Below, piece by piece: positions 8,581-18,741 of a stretch of DNA of 64,000 nucleotides. The notes beneath the pieces are model-generated. The model was given only the letters and a program-made list of their open reading frames with translations, was not told where the DNA came from and searched no databases. A program made the translations under genes and the position numbers. Source of the DNA: an uncultured Pelagibacteraceae bacterium. Its GTDB lineage: Bacteria > Pseudomonadota > Alphaproteobacteria > Pelagibacterales > Pelagibacteraceae. The stretch's first letter is position 1. Each line of letters starts with the position of its first letter. The stretch spans positions 113,505 to 177,504 of the forward strand of contig CACLSR010000001.1 of NCBI GenBank assembly GCA_902609685.1. Direction: 5' to 3'.

Positions 8581-10769
8581 TGGAAGTTAATGAACAAATT
8601 GCTATAGATCATGGACTTAAGTCTGATGAATATAAAAAAATTTGTCAGTTACTTAAGAGAATACCAAATATTACTGAACTTGGAATTTTTTCCGCTATGT
8701 GGAATGAACATTGTTCATATAAGTCATCACGACTTCACCTAAAAAAGCTTCCAACCAAAGGAAAAAAAGTAATTCAAGGTCCAGGAGAAAATGCAGGTGT
8801 TATTGATATTGAAGATGGAGATGCAATAGTTTTTAAAATTGAAAGTCATAATCATCCTTCATTCATAGAACCTTATCAAGGAGCTGCAACGGGTGTTGGG
8901 GGAATCATGAGAGATGTATTTACAATGGGAGCAAGACCTATAGCTAATTTGAATTCGATACATTTTGGATCTCCACAACATAAAAAAACAAAAAATCTCT
9001 TACGAGGAGTTGTACATGGTATTGGTGGCTACGGAAATTGTATGGGTGTGCCAACCATAGCAGGACAGACCTCATTTGATAGTTCTTACAATGGAAACAT
9101 TTTAGTTAACGCAATGACACTTGGCCTAGTTAAAAAAAATAAAATTTTTTATTCTAAGGCCGCAGGTTTAAATAAACCTGTAATTTACGTTGGTTCTAAG
9201 ACTGGTAGAGATGGAATTCATGGTGCAAGTATGGCTTCAGCTAGTTTTGATGAAAAGATTGAAGAAAAGAAACCCACTGTACAGGTTGGTGATCCTTTTA
9301 CAGAAAAACTTTTATTAGAGGCATGTTTAGAATTGATGTCAGGTGACTCAATTATTGCCATTCAAGATATGGGAGCTGCTGGACTCACCTCTTCGAGTAT
9401 TGAAATGGCATCTAAAGGAAATTTGGGTATTGAAATTGATTTAAATAAAGTCCCATGTAGAGAAACTAAAATGACACCATATGAAATTATGTTGTCTGAA
9501 AGCCAAGAACGAATGTTAATTGTTCTAGAAAATGGCAAAGAAGAAATTGCAAAAAAAATATTTGATAAATGGAATTTAGATTTTGCAGTAATTGGAAAAA
9601 CAACAAACTCAAAAAACATTGAATTATTTTTTAATCGAGAGCAAGTAGCAAAAATACCTGTTAATATTCTTGTTGAAAATTCTCCAATGTATGATCGTAA
9701 GTGGAAAAAATCGAAGTTGCCCAAAAAAAATAAAATTAAAAATGAAGTTTTAAATAAATTAAAAATCAAAGATGTGCTTAAGAAGGTTTTGTCTAATCAG
9801 AATATATGTAGCAAGGAATGGATCTGGCAACAATATGATCATACAGTTATGGGTGACACTATTCAGAAACCAGGTGGAGACTCTGGTGTTGTAAGAATAC
9901 ATGGAACAAATAAAGCAGTAGCAGCATCAGTAGATTCTTCAGCCGTATATTGTTGGGCCCACCCGTTAACAGGAGGCAAACAAGTTGTTGCTGAAAGTTG
10001 GAGAAATTTAATTTCTGTTGGCGCCACGCCGATAGCAATTACAAATTGTTTAAACTTTGGGAGTCCCGAAAAGGAAGAGAGCATGGGTGAATTTGTTGAG
10101 TGTGTTCAAGGTATTGGGGAAGCAAGTAAATATTTAAATTTCCCTGTGGTATCTGGCAATGTATCTTTTTACAACCAAACCAAAGAAGTAGGAATCAAAC
10201 CAACTCCTTCGATTGGTGGAGTGGGTCTCATCAAAGATTATGCAAAAATGATTTCGATGGATTTAAAAGAAATTGATAATTTAGTTTTGATCATTGGTAA
10301 AACTGAAGGACATATTGACCAAAGTTTATTTGCGAGAACAATTTTAGATGAAAAAAATGGTCCTCCACCAGAGGTAAATCTTTTTAATGAAAAAAATAAT
10401 GGAGAAACAATATTAAATTTAATTGATAAAGGATATGTCAAAAGTGCTCACGACATATCTTTAGGAGGTCTATTAGTTGCTATAAGTAAAATGTGCATTA
10501 AAGGCAATAAGGGAATTAAGATTAGTAAGTCAAAGAATTTAATTAATGAAATTGAGTATTTTTTTGCAGAAGATCAAGGTAGATATTTAATAGAAGTAAA
10601 TAAGGACGATTTAAAAGAGGTTACAAAAATTTTAAACAAAAACTCAGTGCATCATGAGGAATTAGGTATTATCACACAAAACGATATGATTATTAATGAA
10701 AAGACAAAAGTTACAATTGACGAATTGAAGTCTTATTATACAAATTGGTTATTAAAGTTTATGAGTTAA
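8580..10769 (+). CDS. purL: FGAM synthase, small-type PurL
   Basis: 729 residues, the length of the short PurL form that needs separate PurS and PurQ, both encoded just upstream. Motifs seen are [42 protein letters not shown] and [11 protein letters not shown], in two AIR-synthase-like halves. It performs the ATP-dependent amidation of FGAR to FGAM. bolA follows after 3 bp, so the operon probably continues. Confidence 0.97.
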   Translation: MEVNEQIAIDHGLKSDEYKKICQLLKRIPNITELGIFSAMWNEHCSYKSSRLHLKKLPTKGKKVIQGPGENAGVIDIEDGDAIVFKIESHNHPSFIEPYQGAATGVGGIMRDVFTMGARPIANLNSIHFGSPQHKKTKNLLRGVVHGIGGYGNCMGVPTIAGQTSFDSSYNGNILVNAMTLGLVKKNKIFYSKAAGLNKPVIYVGSKTGRDGIHGASMASASFDEKIEEKKPTVQVGDPFTEKLLLEACLELMSGDSIIAIQDMGAAGLTSSSIEMASKGNLGIEIDLNKVPCRETKMTPYEIMLSESQERMLIVLENGKEEIAKKIFDKWNLDFAVIGKTTNSKNIELFFNREQVAKIPVNILVENSPMYDRKWKKSKLPKKNKIKNEVLNKLKIKDVLKKVLSNQNICSKEWIWQQYDHTVMGDTIQKPGGDSGVVRIHGTNKAVAASVDSSAVYCWAHPLTGGKQVVAESWRNLISVGATPIAITNCLNFGSPEKEESMGEFVECVQGIGEASKYLNFPVVSGNVSFYNQTKEVGIKPTPSIGGVGLIKDYAKMISMDLKEIDNLVLIIGKTEGHIDQSLFARTILDEKNGPPPEVNLFNEKNNGETILNLIDKGYVKSAHDISLGGLLVAISKMCIKGNKGIKISKSKNLINEIEYFFAEDQGRYLIEVNKDDLKEVTKILNKNSVHHEELGIITQNDMIINEKTKVTIDELKSYYTNWLLKFMS

Positions 10770-10772
10770 AAA

Positions 10773-11003
10773 ATGGCAATGGATTTAAAAGAAATCGAAA
10801 AATATATCAAAGAAGCAATGCCAGATGCTGTAATAGATATTCAAGATCTGGCTGGAGATGGTAATCATTATTCAGCGACTATAACCTCTTCTCAATTTGC
10901 AGGTAAAAGTAAAATTGAACAACACAAAATGGTTTACAATTCATTAAAAGGTAAGATGGGAAATGAACTACACGCTCTAGCAATTAAAACAAAGGAACAA
11001 TAA
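10773..11003 (+). CDS. BolA family protein
   Basis: 76 residues with the BolA core (IQDLAGDGNHYSATITSSQF, then KSKIEQHKMVYNSLKGKM, then LHALAIKT). BolA proteins pair with CGFS monothiol glutaredoxins to share a [2Fe-2S] cluster, and the next gene is exactly such a glutaredoxin, overlapping by 1 bp. A role in iron-sulfur handling or iron sensing is therefore likely. A second in-frame ATG lies two codons downstream. Confidence 0.93.
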   Translation: MAMDLKEIEKYIKEAMPDAVIDIQDLAGDGNHYSATITSSQFAGKSKIEQHKMVYNSLKGKMGNELHALAIKTKEQ

Positions 11004-11335
11004 TGGATGATCAAACAAAAAATTTAATTCAAAATCACATTGATACTAATGATGTGTGCCTTTTTATGAAAGGTACTCCAGATCAACCACAATGTGGTTT
11101 TTCAATGACCGTTTCAAATATACTTAAAATGTTAGAAATAAATTTTAAAGGTATAAATGTATTAGAAGATCAATCTTTAAGAGATGGAATAAAAGTCTTT
11201 AGTGATTGGCCAACAATCCCTCAACTTTATATCAAAAAAGAATTTATAGGTGGGTGTGATATCATCAAAGAAATGTATGAGAACGGAGAATTAAAAAAAG
11301 TATGTGATGATAAAGGTATTAACTATAAAAAATAA
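11003..11335 (+). CDS. grxD: Monothiol glutaredoxin, CGFS type
   Basis: 110 residues with the active-site motif PQCGFS (Cys31), KGTPDQP before it, and WPTIPQLYIKKEFIGGCDI with the cis-Pro and GG-type glutathione site. CGFS glutaredoxins carry [2Fe-2S] clusters for transfer or iron sensing rather than acting as reductants. It is coupled to bolA by a TAATG overlap. It ends the operon and converges on rpsD with a 3-bp gap and no visible terminator. Confidence 0.94.
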   Translation: MDDQTKNLIQNHIDTNDVCLFMKGTPDQPQCGFSMTVSNILKMLEINFKGINVLEDQSLRDGIKVFSDWPTIPQLYIKKEFIGGCDIIKEMYENGELKKVCDDKGINYKK

Positions 11336-11338
11336 TTA

Positions 11339-11956
11339 TTATCTAGAGTAATATTCAATTACTAAATTTGGCTCCATAACAACTGGATATGGTACTTCCT
11401 CGAATTTTGGAATTCTAACAAACTTAAATTTTTTATTTTTTTCATCCATTTGAATATATTCTGGAGCTTCTCTTTCTTTACTGGCTAATGCAATGTCGAT
11501 TATTGCAAGTTGTTTTGACTTATCTCTAATTTCTATGGAGTCTTCTTCTCTAACAGAATAACTAGAAATATTTACTTTTTTTCCATTAACTTTTACATGT
11601 CCATGGTTGATTAATTGTCTTGCAGAAAAAATTGTAGTTGCAAACTTTGCCCTATATATTACTGCATCTAATCTTCTTTCCAATAAACCAATAAGGTTTT
11701 CACTCGTGTCACCTTTAAGCATACTAGCTTTTTTATAAATATTTCTAAATTGTCTCTCGTTAATATTTCCATAATAAGCTTTTAGTTTTTGTTTCGCTTG
11801 TAGCTGAATTCCATAATCAGAAGGTTTTGAAGTTTTCGTTTGACCATGTTGTCCTGGTCCATAGGCTCTTGTATTAAAGGGGCTTTTAGGTCTTCCCCAA
11901 AGATTTACTTTTAATCTTCTGTCAACTTTATGTTTAGAGTTTAATCTTTTTGTCAT
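11339..11956 (-). CDS. rpsD: 30S ribosomal protein S4
   Basis: 205 residues. It has the usual S4 organisation: basic N-terminal region ([16 protein letters not shown]), the YGPGQHGQ motif, an S4 RNA-binding domain ([30 protein letters not shown] region) and a C-terminal tail ending in YYSR. It nucleates 30S assembly on 16S rRNA. It is encoded alone at the end of the minus-strand block, 40 bp downstream of the true end of trmJ. Confidence 0.97.
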   Translation of the reverse strand: MTKRLNSKHKVDRRLKVNLWGRPKSPFNTRAYGPGQHGQTKTSKPSDYGIQLQAKQKLKAYYGNINERQFRNIYKKASMLKGDTSENLIGLLERRLDAVIYRAKFATTIFSARQLINHGHVKVNGKKVNISSYSVREEDSIEIRDKSKQLAIIDIALASKEREAPEYIQMDEKNKKFKFVRIPKFEEVPYPVVMEPNLVIEYYSR

Positions 11957-11996
11957 TTAATAGTGGGGTTTATAAACTTACTCATTATTTTGTCAA

Positions 11997-12180
11997 TCAA
12001 CGTTTTTTACCCAAACTTGCAAATACACCAGATAATATACGTGTTTCTTTATCAGATAAGTCCATTTTGTAAAAAATGTTTCTTAGGTTTTCTAGCATTT
12101 TTGGTCTCTTCTCTTTAGGTCTAAAAAAATTTATTTCATCTAAATTTTTAATGCAAAGGCCTAACATTGATTGAATTTCT
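11997..12180 (-). pseudogene. trmJ: Out-of-frame C-terminal part of trmJ
   Basis: Reading the minus strand in the frame shifted by one base after the A7 run gives KEIQSMLGLC, then IKNLDEINFFRPKEKRPKML, then NLRNIFYKMDL, then SDKETRILSGVFASLGKKR and a TGA at 11997-11999. This is the conserved C-terminal extension of TrmJ. Removing one A from the run at 12180-12186 (T on the plus strand) joins it to the upstream frame as a 237-residue protein. So one base has been gained, or one is skipped during expression, or it is an assembly error. Confidence 0.85.
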
Positions 12181-12711
12181 TTTTTTACTTGCTGATTTAA
12201 CCTTTTTTGATTTTTTAAACGGAATATCTTTTAATTTAATAAGACTAGCTACATATTGAGCAATGATGATTAAACTGTGAGATAAATTTAATGACCTGAA
12301 ATCAGGATTGGTAGGTATTTGTAAAGTATAATTTGCATAGCTAATCTCATCATTTGATAAACCTGATGCTTCTGACCCAAATAAAAATCCAACTCTCTTC
12401 TTAAAATTAATCTTTTTTAAGTCCACTAAATTAATATGTTTTATATTCTTATTTCTAAATCTTGCTGAAGTTGCAATTAAAATATCAATCTTTCCTAAAG
12501 CTTCATCTAAAGTATCGTATTTTTTACTTTGATTAATGATGTCTTTTGCACCAACAGAAGTAGCTAAGATTTTATCATTTGGGAAAATAGGTTTTGGATT
12601 GATTAAAACTAATTTTTTAAAATTAAAGTTCTTTATTGCTCTAGCACATGCACCAATATTTTCTGATAATTGAGGTTTGTGTAAAATAAATGAGATATTA
12701 TTTTTACTCAT
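12148..12711 (-). CDS. trmJ: TrmJ-type tRNA 2'-O-methyltransferase, frameshifted at its C-terminal region
   Basis: 187 residues in the intact frame. This is a SPOUT methyltransferase with LHKPQLSENIGACARAIKNF at the N-terminus and the trefoil-knot motifs VGFLFGSEASGLSNDEI and IPTNPDFRSLNLSHS. TrmJ 2'-O-methylates position 32 of several tRNAs. The last residues (KRNSINVRPLH) are unrelated to the family; the expected continuation KEIQSML and the rest of the C-terminal extension lie in another frame down to 11997. The shift occurs at a run of seven A residues. The start codon is adjacent to the stop of cimA. Confidence 0.85.
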   Translation of the reverse strand: MSKNNISFILHKPQLSENIGACARAIKNFNFKKLVLINPKPIFPNDKILATSVGAKDIINQSKKYDTLDEALGKIDILIATSARFRNKNIKHINLVDLKKINFKKRVGFLFGSEASGLSNDEISYANYTLQIPTNPDFRSLNLSHSLIIIAQYVASLIKLKDIPFKKSKKVKSASKKRNSINVRPLH

Positions 12712-14313
12712 TTATTTACTAGCAGGAGCATTATCTTTAAATAGTTTATAATCTAAGCTATCAATTAATGCTTTGAACGAAGCATCGATAATGTTTGTAG
12801 ACACACCAATAGTAAACCAATTCTTTCCTTTAGAGTCTGTGCTTTCAATAGACACTCTAGTAACCGCCTCTGTTCCTGTATTTAAAATTCTTACTTTATA
12901 ATCAACAAGTTTTAAATCTTTCAGATATTTTGAATATTTTGCTAGTCTATCTACGTTTTGTCTAATAGCATTATCTAATGCATTTACTGGTCCATTCCCC
13001 TCTCCTTCACACATAATTTTTTCTCCATCAACTTCCAATAGAGCTTTTGCAGAAGAAACTATTTCTCCAGACTTATTTTTTTTAACAGAAACGTCATATT
13101 CATTAATTGAAACATACCTCGGTATTTCTCCAATAATTCTTCTAGCCAATAATTCAAAAGAGGCATCAGCTCCATCATAACTATAACCAATAAATTCCCT
13201 ATCTTTAACTTCGTCTAACAATTTTTTAATTTTTGGATCACTTTCCTCAATATTAATTTTAATACTTTTTAGTCTAGATATAATATTTGATTTTCCAGAT
13301 TGATCTGAAACAACAATATTTCTTGTATTACCAACTTCTTCTGGGTTGATATGTTCATAAGTTTTTGGATCTTTTTGTACAGCGGATACATGCAATCCTC
13401 CTTTATGTGAAAATGCTGCAGCACCAACATAAGGTAAATGCTGATTAGGTTTTCTGTTTAAAATTTCATCTAATAATCTTGAACATTCAGTTAAATTTTT
13501 AATGTTTTCTGATTTGATACTGATTTCAAATTGCGATGAAAAATCTTTTTTCAAAAAAAAAGTTGGAATTAATGACATTAAATTTGCATTACCACATCTT
13601 TCACCTAAACCATTGATTGTTCCTTGAATTTGTCTCACTCCAGATAATACTGCAGCTAATGAATTTGCAACTGCATTGCCAGTATCGTTATGTGCATGGA
13701 TACCCAGGTTCTTACCTGGAACAACTTTAGAAACTTCGGTAATTATTTGTGTAACTTCGTGAGGCAATGTTCCTCCATTCGTATCACATAAAACGATCCA
13801 TCTTGCACCTTGATCATATGCGGCCTTTATACAAGACAATGCATATTTTGGATTTGCTTTGTAACCATCAAAAAAATGCTCTGCATCAAACATGAACTCT
13901 TTTTTTGCTTTTACAAAATGTTTAGCGCTTTCAGAAATATTTTCTAAATTTTCCTCATTTGTTATTCCTAAAGCTACATCAACATGAAAATCCCAAGACT
14001 TTCCTACCAAACAAACAGCAGAGGTATTTGAATTCATGAGTGCTGATAAACCAGTATCATTTTCTGCACTTCTTCCAGATCTTTTAGTCATTCCAAAAGA
14101 TGTTAGCTTTGAGTTTTTAAAATTATGTTTCTTTTGAAAAAATTCTGTATCTGTTGGATTAGCACCAGGCCATCCTGCTTCAATATAATCAACACCTAAG
14201 TTATCTAAAGCTGAGGCAATTTTTTCTTTATCCTCTAAAGAAAAGTCAACACCTTGAGTTTGGGCGCCGTCTCGAAGAGTTGTATCAAATATGTATAATC
14301 TTTCTTTACTCAT
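12712..14313 (-). CDS. cimA: Citramalate synthase
   Basis: 533 residues with the LeuA-like catalytic barrel (FDTTLRDGAQTQGVDFSLED near the N-terminus, HAHNDTGNAVANSLAAVLSG with the metal-binding His pair, and GERCGNANL) and a C-terminal regulatory domain. The length and the DTTLRDGAQTQG start mark the CimA branch rather than isopropylmalate synthase. It condenses pyruvate and acetyl-CoA to (R)-citramalate, which allows isoleucine synthesis without threonine deaminase. It overlaps cysS by 4 bp. Confidence 0.92.
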   Translation of the reverse strand: MSKERLYIFDTTLRDGAQTQGVDFSLEDKEKIASALDNLGVDYIEAGWPGANPTDTEFFQKKHNFKNSKLTSFGMTKRSGRSAENDTGLSALMNSNTSAVCLVGKSWDFHVDVALGITNEENLENISESAKHFVKAKKEFMFDAEHFFDGYKANPKYALSCIKAAYDQGARWIVLCDTNGGTLPHEVTQIITEVSKVVPGKNLGIHAHNDTGNAVANSLAAVLSGVRQIQGTINGLGERCGNANLMSLIPTFFLKKDFSSQFEISIKSENIKNLTECSRLLDEILNRKPNQHLPYVGAAAFSHKGGLHVSAVQKDPKTYEHINPEEVGNTRNIVVSDQSGKSNIISRLKSIKINIEESDPKIKKLLDEVKDREFIGYSYDGADASFELLARRIIGEIPRYVSINEYDVSVKKNKSGEIVSSAKALLEVDGEKIMCEGEGNGPVNALDNAIRQNVDRLAKYSKYLKDLKLVDYKVRILNTGTEAVTRVSIESTDSKGKNWFTIGVSTNIIDASFKALIDSLDYKLFKDNAPASK

Positions 14314-15656
14314 TTAAATTTCCAAAGTGTTTTACCATCTTTGTCTTCTATTAAAACACCTTTGTCATAAAGTTCATCTCTGATTCTGTCTGCTTCTTTA
14401 TAATTCTTATTTTCTCTAGCTTTATCTCTTAAACTAAGCATGTTTTTAATTTCAGATTCACTAATAGATGCTTTATTCTTTTTAAAGTTATTCCATTGTT
14501 CTCTACTTTCATTCATCAGGCCAATAAACTGGCATGCCGATATGAATAAATTTATGTTCTCACCTTTAGAGGCTTTTTCGAATAAATTATGAAGATTTGC
14601 AATATAACCAGGTGTATTCAAATCTTCATATAATGGCTTTAAAATTTCATCTGGGACTTTAATTGATTTTAGATCAGATGAATAAACTCTGTACCATTTA
14701 TCTAAAGTATTTTCACAATCACTTAATAACTTATCATTCCAATCAAGTGGTTGTTTGTAATGCGTACTTATTAGAGCCAATCTAATTATTTGACCACTAA
14801 TCTTATTTCTAAAATCTTTAATCTTTAAGATATTACCTTGGGACTTAGCCATTTTTTCATTAGACATTGTTATAAAGGCGTTATGGATCCAATATTTTGC
14901 AAAAACTTTTGTTTCATTTGCACATCTAGATTGTGCTATTTCATTTTCGTGATGTGGAAAAATTAAATCTATACCACCGCCGTGAATATCAAATTCATTG
15001 CCCAAAAATTTTTTTGACATTGCAGAACATTCCAAATGCCAACCAGGTCTACCTTTTCCCCAAGGAGAGTCCCAAAAAGGCTCATCATCAGTTGACGGTT
15101 TCCATAAAACAAAATCCTCAGAATTTTTTTTATTTTCACTAATTTCTATTCTTGATCCAGCAATCAATTCATCTAAATTTTTATTTGATAATTTTCCGTA
15201 ATCTGCAAATTTTTTTACCTCAAAATAGACATGTTTTTGATTTTCATAAGCAAAACCTTTTTTAATTAGTTCAGTTATCATCTCTATCATTAGATCTATA
15301 TGTTCTGTAGCTTTAGGTTGATGAGTTGGATTTTCACAATTTAAAAATTCACAATCTTTTAAAAAACTTGAAGTCACTTTTTCAGTAAGATCTTTTGTGG
15401 AAATTTTTTGTTCTTGAGACGATTTAATAATTTTGTCATCAATATCAGTTATATTTCTAACATAAGATACTTTTGAATAATTATTTTTAAGTAATCTAAA
15501 TAAAATATCAAAAACAACTAAAGGTCTTGCATTACCAATATGTGGATCATCATATACAGTAGGTCCACAAACATACATTCCTATTTTTTCTCTATCTTTT
15601 GGAATGAATTGCTCTTTTTTATTTGTTAAATTATTTGTTAAAAAAATATCCATCAT
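14310..15656 (-). CDS. cysS: Cysteinyl-tRNA synthetase
   Basis: 448 residues, class Ia. The HIGH-type motif is PHIGN in CGPTVYDDPHIGNARP, zinc ligands are expected in CGPT, LECSAM and the HHENE segment, and the KMSKS loop reads KMAKS in NEKMAKSQGN. It charges tRNA-Cys. The start is about 50 bp from nadE. It overlaps the downstream cimA by 4 bp, so the two are likely cotranscribed. Confidence 0.97.
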   Translation of the reverse strand: MMDIFLTNNLTNKKEQFIPKDREKIGMYVCGPTVYDDPHIGNARPLVVFDILFRLLKNNYSKVSYVRNITDIDDKIIKSSQEQKISTKDLTEKVTSSFLKDCEFLNCENPTHQPKATEHIDLMIEMITELIKKGFAYENQKHVYFEVKKFADYGKLSNKNLDELIAGSRIEISENKKNSEDFVLWKPSTDDEPFWDSPWGKGRPGWHLECSAMSKKFLGNEFDIHGGGIDLIFPHHENEIAQSRCANETKVFAKYWIHNAFITMSNEKMAKSQGNILKIKDFRNKISGQIIRLALISTHYKQPLDWNDKLLSDCENTLDKWYRVYSSDLKSIKVPDEILKPLYEDLNTPGYIANLHNLFEKASKGENINLFISACQFIGLMNESREQWNNFKKNKASISESEIKNMLSLRDKARENKNYKEADRIRDELYDKGVLIEDKDGKTLWKFK

Positions 15657-15704
15657 CGATGATTAAGAAATATACCTTATTTGGTGATTTGTTAATCTAA
15701 TTGA

Positions 15705-16442
15705 TTAACTAGGAATCTTGCAAACTGGAATAGGCTCCATTTTATGCAAGTTTTGATTTCTAATTTTTTCGTATTGGTCTCTGTGTGGTGAGTTTGGGTT
15801 GCTCATTGCATCTTCTAACTCACTATAATTAAATCCTAATTGACCCTCATCTGTTCTGCCATCATCCCACAATCCATCAGTTGGTGGAGCATCGATTATC
15901 TCTTTTAATATTCCAAGTTCTTTACCTAATTCCCATACTTCAGTCTTATTACAATCTGCTATTGGAGAAATATCAACACCACCATCACCATATTTTGTGT
16001 AAAAACCAACACCAAAATCTTCAACTTTATTTCCAGTTCCAACAACAATACCTTTGTTGGCTGCAGCAACCTGGTAAAGAGTTGTCATCCTTAATCTCGC
16101 TCTAGAATTTGCATAACCATGTTCATTATCAAATTTATTTAACGTGGATGAAAATGTTTCAAACAAATTATCTAAACTAATTGTATGGGCTTCAACGTTT
16201 TTAAATTTTTTTGTTAACCATTCCTGATGTTTTAAACTTAAATCATGCTGATTTTCTTTTTGTTTTATTGGCATGGTTAAAACGATTGTTTTTAAACCTG
16301 TCATCGCACTCAAAGTACTTGATACAGAGGAGTCAATACCTCCCGAAATACCAATCACTAAAGATTGAGCTTTGTTTGGCATTTGATCGACATAGCTCTT
16401 AATCCAATTTGATATATATTTTACTTTTTCTCCAAGATTCAT
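15705..16442 (-). CDS. nadE: NAD synthetase, ammonia-dependent
   Basis: 245 residues, the short form without the N-terminal glutaminase (nitrilase) domain. The ATP pyrophosphatase loop SGGIDSS is at residues 33-39, followed by RARLRMTTLYQVA, VVGTGNKVED and a C-terminal SPHRDQYEKIRN segment. It amidates nicotinic acid adenine dinucleotide to NAD using free ammonia. Confidence 0.93.
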   Translation of the reverse strand: MNLGEKVKYISNWIKSYVDQMPNKAQSLVIGISGGIDSSVSSTLSAMTGLKTIVLTMPIKQKENQHDLSLKHQEWLTKKFKNVEAHTISLDNLFETFSSTLNKFDNEHGYANSRARLRMTTLYQVAAANKGIVVGTGNKVEDFGVGFYTKYGDGGVDISPIADCNKTEVWELGKELGILKEIIDAPPTDGLWDDGRTDEGQLGFNYSELEDAMSNPNSPHRDQYEKIRNQNLHKMEPIPVCKIPS

Positions 16443-16481
16443 AATTTATTATTTAATCTTTAATAATTTGAAAACAATAGT

Positions 16482-17861
16482 CTAAGATGCCGCTTGAATA
16501 GCATTTTTTGAATAGCTGCTATTCTTTTTAATCTCATCAGAAATTAAAAATGCTAATTCAATTGCTTGATCTGAGTTTAAACGAGGATCACAATGAGTGT
16601 GATATCTACTAGATAAGTCTGCATCAGATATTTTTCTTGCACCCCCTGTGCACTCTGTCACATCTTGTCCAGTCATTTCAACATGTAAACCGCCAGCGTA
16701 AGAACCTTCAGACTGATGGACAGCGAACACATTTTTAACCTCACTAACAACATCATTAAAAGGTCTTGTTTTAAAACCAGTCGTTGATTTAATAGTATTT
16801 CCATGCATTGGATCGCATGACCAAACAACATTTAAACCTTCTTTTTTAATTCCTCTAATTAATTTAGGTAAAAATTTCTCAACATTTTTATGACCGAATC
16901 TGGATATTAATGTAATTTTACCCTTTTCGTTATTTGGATTTATTAATTCACAAATTTTTGCAATCTCGTCTGGCTTAGAAGTTGGTCCACATTTTATTCC
17001 TATAGGGTTTTCAATACCTTTACAAAATTCTACATGACCACCATCAATTTGTCTTGTTCTATCCCCAATCCAAACAAAGTGAGCTGAGGTATCGTGGTAC
17101 TCTCCAGTAGTAGAATCAATTCTGGTCATACTTTCCTCGAAAGGTAAATGTAAAGCTTCATGTGAGGTCCAGAAATTAACTGTGTATAATCTATTATTAA
17201 AATCTGAAGTGATACCACAAGCTTCCATGAATGCTAATGCGTCAGCAATCTTATCCTCTAATTCTTTAAATTTTTTAGCTTGTGGACTTTTCTTAATATA
17301 ATCTAAGTTCCACAAATGAACTTTGTTTAAATCAGCAAAACCACCTTTCGAAAAAGCTCTTAAAATATTTAAGGTTGAAGCTGATTGTGAATAAGCTTTA
17401 AACATTCTTTTTGGATCTGGTCTTCTAGCTTTTTCTGTAAAATCAATTGCATTGATATTGTCACCTAAATAGCTTGGTAGTTCTTTACCACCCTGTATTT
17501 CAGTTGGGGCACTTCTTGGTTTTGAAAACTGACCAGCTATCCTTCCAAGTTTAACAACCGGTAGAGATGCTGAATAAGTTAAAACTAATGACATTTGAAG
17601 AATAACTTTAAATGTATCTCTAATATTATCTGGATGAAATTCTGCAAAACTTTCTGCACAATCTCCACCTTGTAATAAGAAGGCTTTTCCATCCACAACC
17701 TCAGCAAGTTGCTGTTTCAGATGTCTCGTTTCTCCTGCAAAAACCAGAGGCGGAAAGGTTTTGATTTTATTCAAAACTTGATCCAATTCTTTTTTATCCG
17801 GATATTCCGGAATATGTTTTACTGGATACTTTCTCCAACTATTAACTTTCCAATTTTTCAT
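16482..17861 (-). CDS. Class II 3-deoxy-7-phosphoheptulonate (DAHP) synthase
   Basis: 459 residues from the ATG at 17861 (a TTG at 17867 adds two codons). This is the plant/actinobacterial-type class II enzyme: FAGETRHL and LLQGGDCAESFAEF near residue 80, KLGRIAGQFSKPRS, then HEALHLPFEES, WSCDPMHGNT and GGLHVEMTGQDVTECTGG at the C-terminal side. It condenses PEP and erythrose-4-phosphate, the entry step of the shikimate pathway. It is surrounded by unrelated housekeeping genes on the same strand. Confidence 0.94.
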   Translation of the reverse strand: MKNWKVNSWRKYPVKHIPEYPDKKELDQVLNKIKTFPPLVFAGETRHLKQQLAEVVDGKAFLLQGGDCAESFAEFHPDNIRDTFKVILQMSLVLTYSASLPVVKLGRIAGQFSKPRSAPTEIQGGKELPSYLGDNINAIDFTEKARRPDPKRMFKAYSQSASTLNILRAFSKGGFADLNKVHLWNLDYIKKSPQAKKFKELEDKIADALAFMEACGITSDFNNRLYTVNFWTSHEALHLPFEESMTRIDSTTGEYHDTSAHFVWIGDRTRQIDGGHVEFCKGIENPIGIKCGPTSKPDEIAKICELINPNNEKGKITLISRFGHKNVEKFLPKLIRGIKKEGLNVVWSCDPMHGNTIKSTTGFKTRPFNDVVSEVKNVFAVHQSEGSYAGGLHVEMTGQDVTECTGGARKISDADLSSRYHTHCDPRLNSDQAIELAFLISDEIKKNSSYSKNAIQAAS

Positions 17862-17904
17862 ATTCAACTCAAGATTGTTGTAACAGACTTTTAGAATTAT
17901 TCAA

Positions 17905-18741
17905 CTAATCGGCCTTAAGAATTTCAGCAGGGATGTACCAAGCATCAAAAGCGGTTAATTCCCTAAATATTCTTACATAACCCTTTGGTATTAAAAGATC
18001 ATCTATTTTTGACTCATTTTTGGTATGATTGTGTTCGATGGTAAATAATTTAGGTCTGAATTTATCTAAATCAAATGGTTTTAATATTTCGTACTCTGAA
18101 CCTTCAGTATCAATTGATATATAAGAAGGGCAAATACCATTAAAATTATTTTTTACAATATCATTTAAAGATATAGTCTCAACTGAAATTGTTTTTCCTC
18201 CCCCTTTTCTCAATTTAGTATTTTCTGGCATTGAGGCTAAATCACTATCAACAAAATCTTTTAAAGTAGAAGCTTCTCCAACATCCGACATAAAAAAATC
18301 TAGTTGTTTTCCAGACTCTTTCCAAATACACTCTGTTATAATCTTGGTATTATTTCTATTTTTTTTCAATGATTCATGCCATTGAGGACTTGGTTCTGAT
18401 AATACACCTCTCCAATTAAAAAATTTTTCAAGTAAATAAGAATTTGATAGTTTTAAACCATCTGTTGCGCCAAATTCAAGAAAAGTTTTTTCGAATTTAC
18501 CCCCTATTAAAAATAATGCAAAAGCATCTTGATACAATTGAGAATAAATATTTTCTATAACATCAAAACTATTAATAAAATTTTTTAAAAAATCTTTGTT
18601 GTCTTCTATCAATACATTTTGATTAAAAGCCTGTATTAAACATTCTTTATGATTTAATTTATTTTTTTTAGCAGTCTCTGCTAATCCAAAAAAATTTACT
18701 TTCTCATTATTAAAATTTATTTTAAATGAACCTTTATTCAA
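17905..18741 (-). CDS. FkbM family methyltransferase
   Basis: 278 residues. Signatures are FLEFGATDGLKLSNS (SAM-binding Gly-rich turn, about residue 88), GVLSEPSPQWH and the hallmark SYISIDTEGSEYEILKPFDL. FkbM proteins O-methylate sugars or secondary metabolites. It overlaps the 3' end of glmS by 8 bp, so it is probably expressed with the amino-sugar genes and could modify a cell-surface glycan, though that is inference. The first 60 residues have no recognised fold. Confidence 0.85.
   Translation of the reverse strand: MNKGSFKINFNNEKVNFFGLAETAKKNKLNHKECLIQAFNQNVLIEDNKDFLKNFINSFDVIENIYSQLYQDAFALFLIGGKFEKTFLEFGATDGLKLSNSYLLEKFFNWRGVLSEPSPQWHESLKKNRNNTKIITECIWKESGKQLDFFMSDVGEASTLKDFVDSDLASMPENTKLRKGGGKTISVETISLNDIVKNNFNGICPSYISIDTEGSEYEILKPFDLDKFRPKLFTIEHNHTKNESKIDDLLIPKGYVRIFRELTAFDAWYIPAEILKAD

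Noticed and set aside
9362-9769. 135-codon minus-strand frame inside purL
   Set aside because: It lies fully within a well-supported conserved enzyme and has no recognisable protein features.
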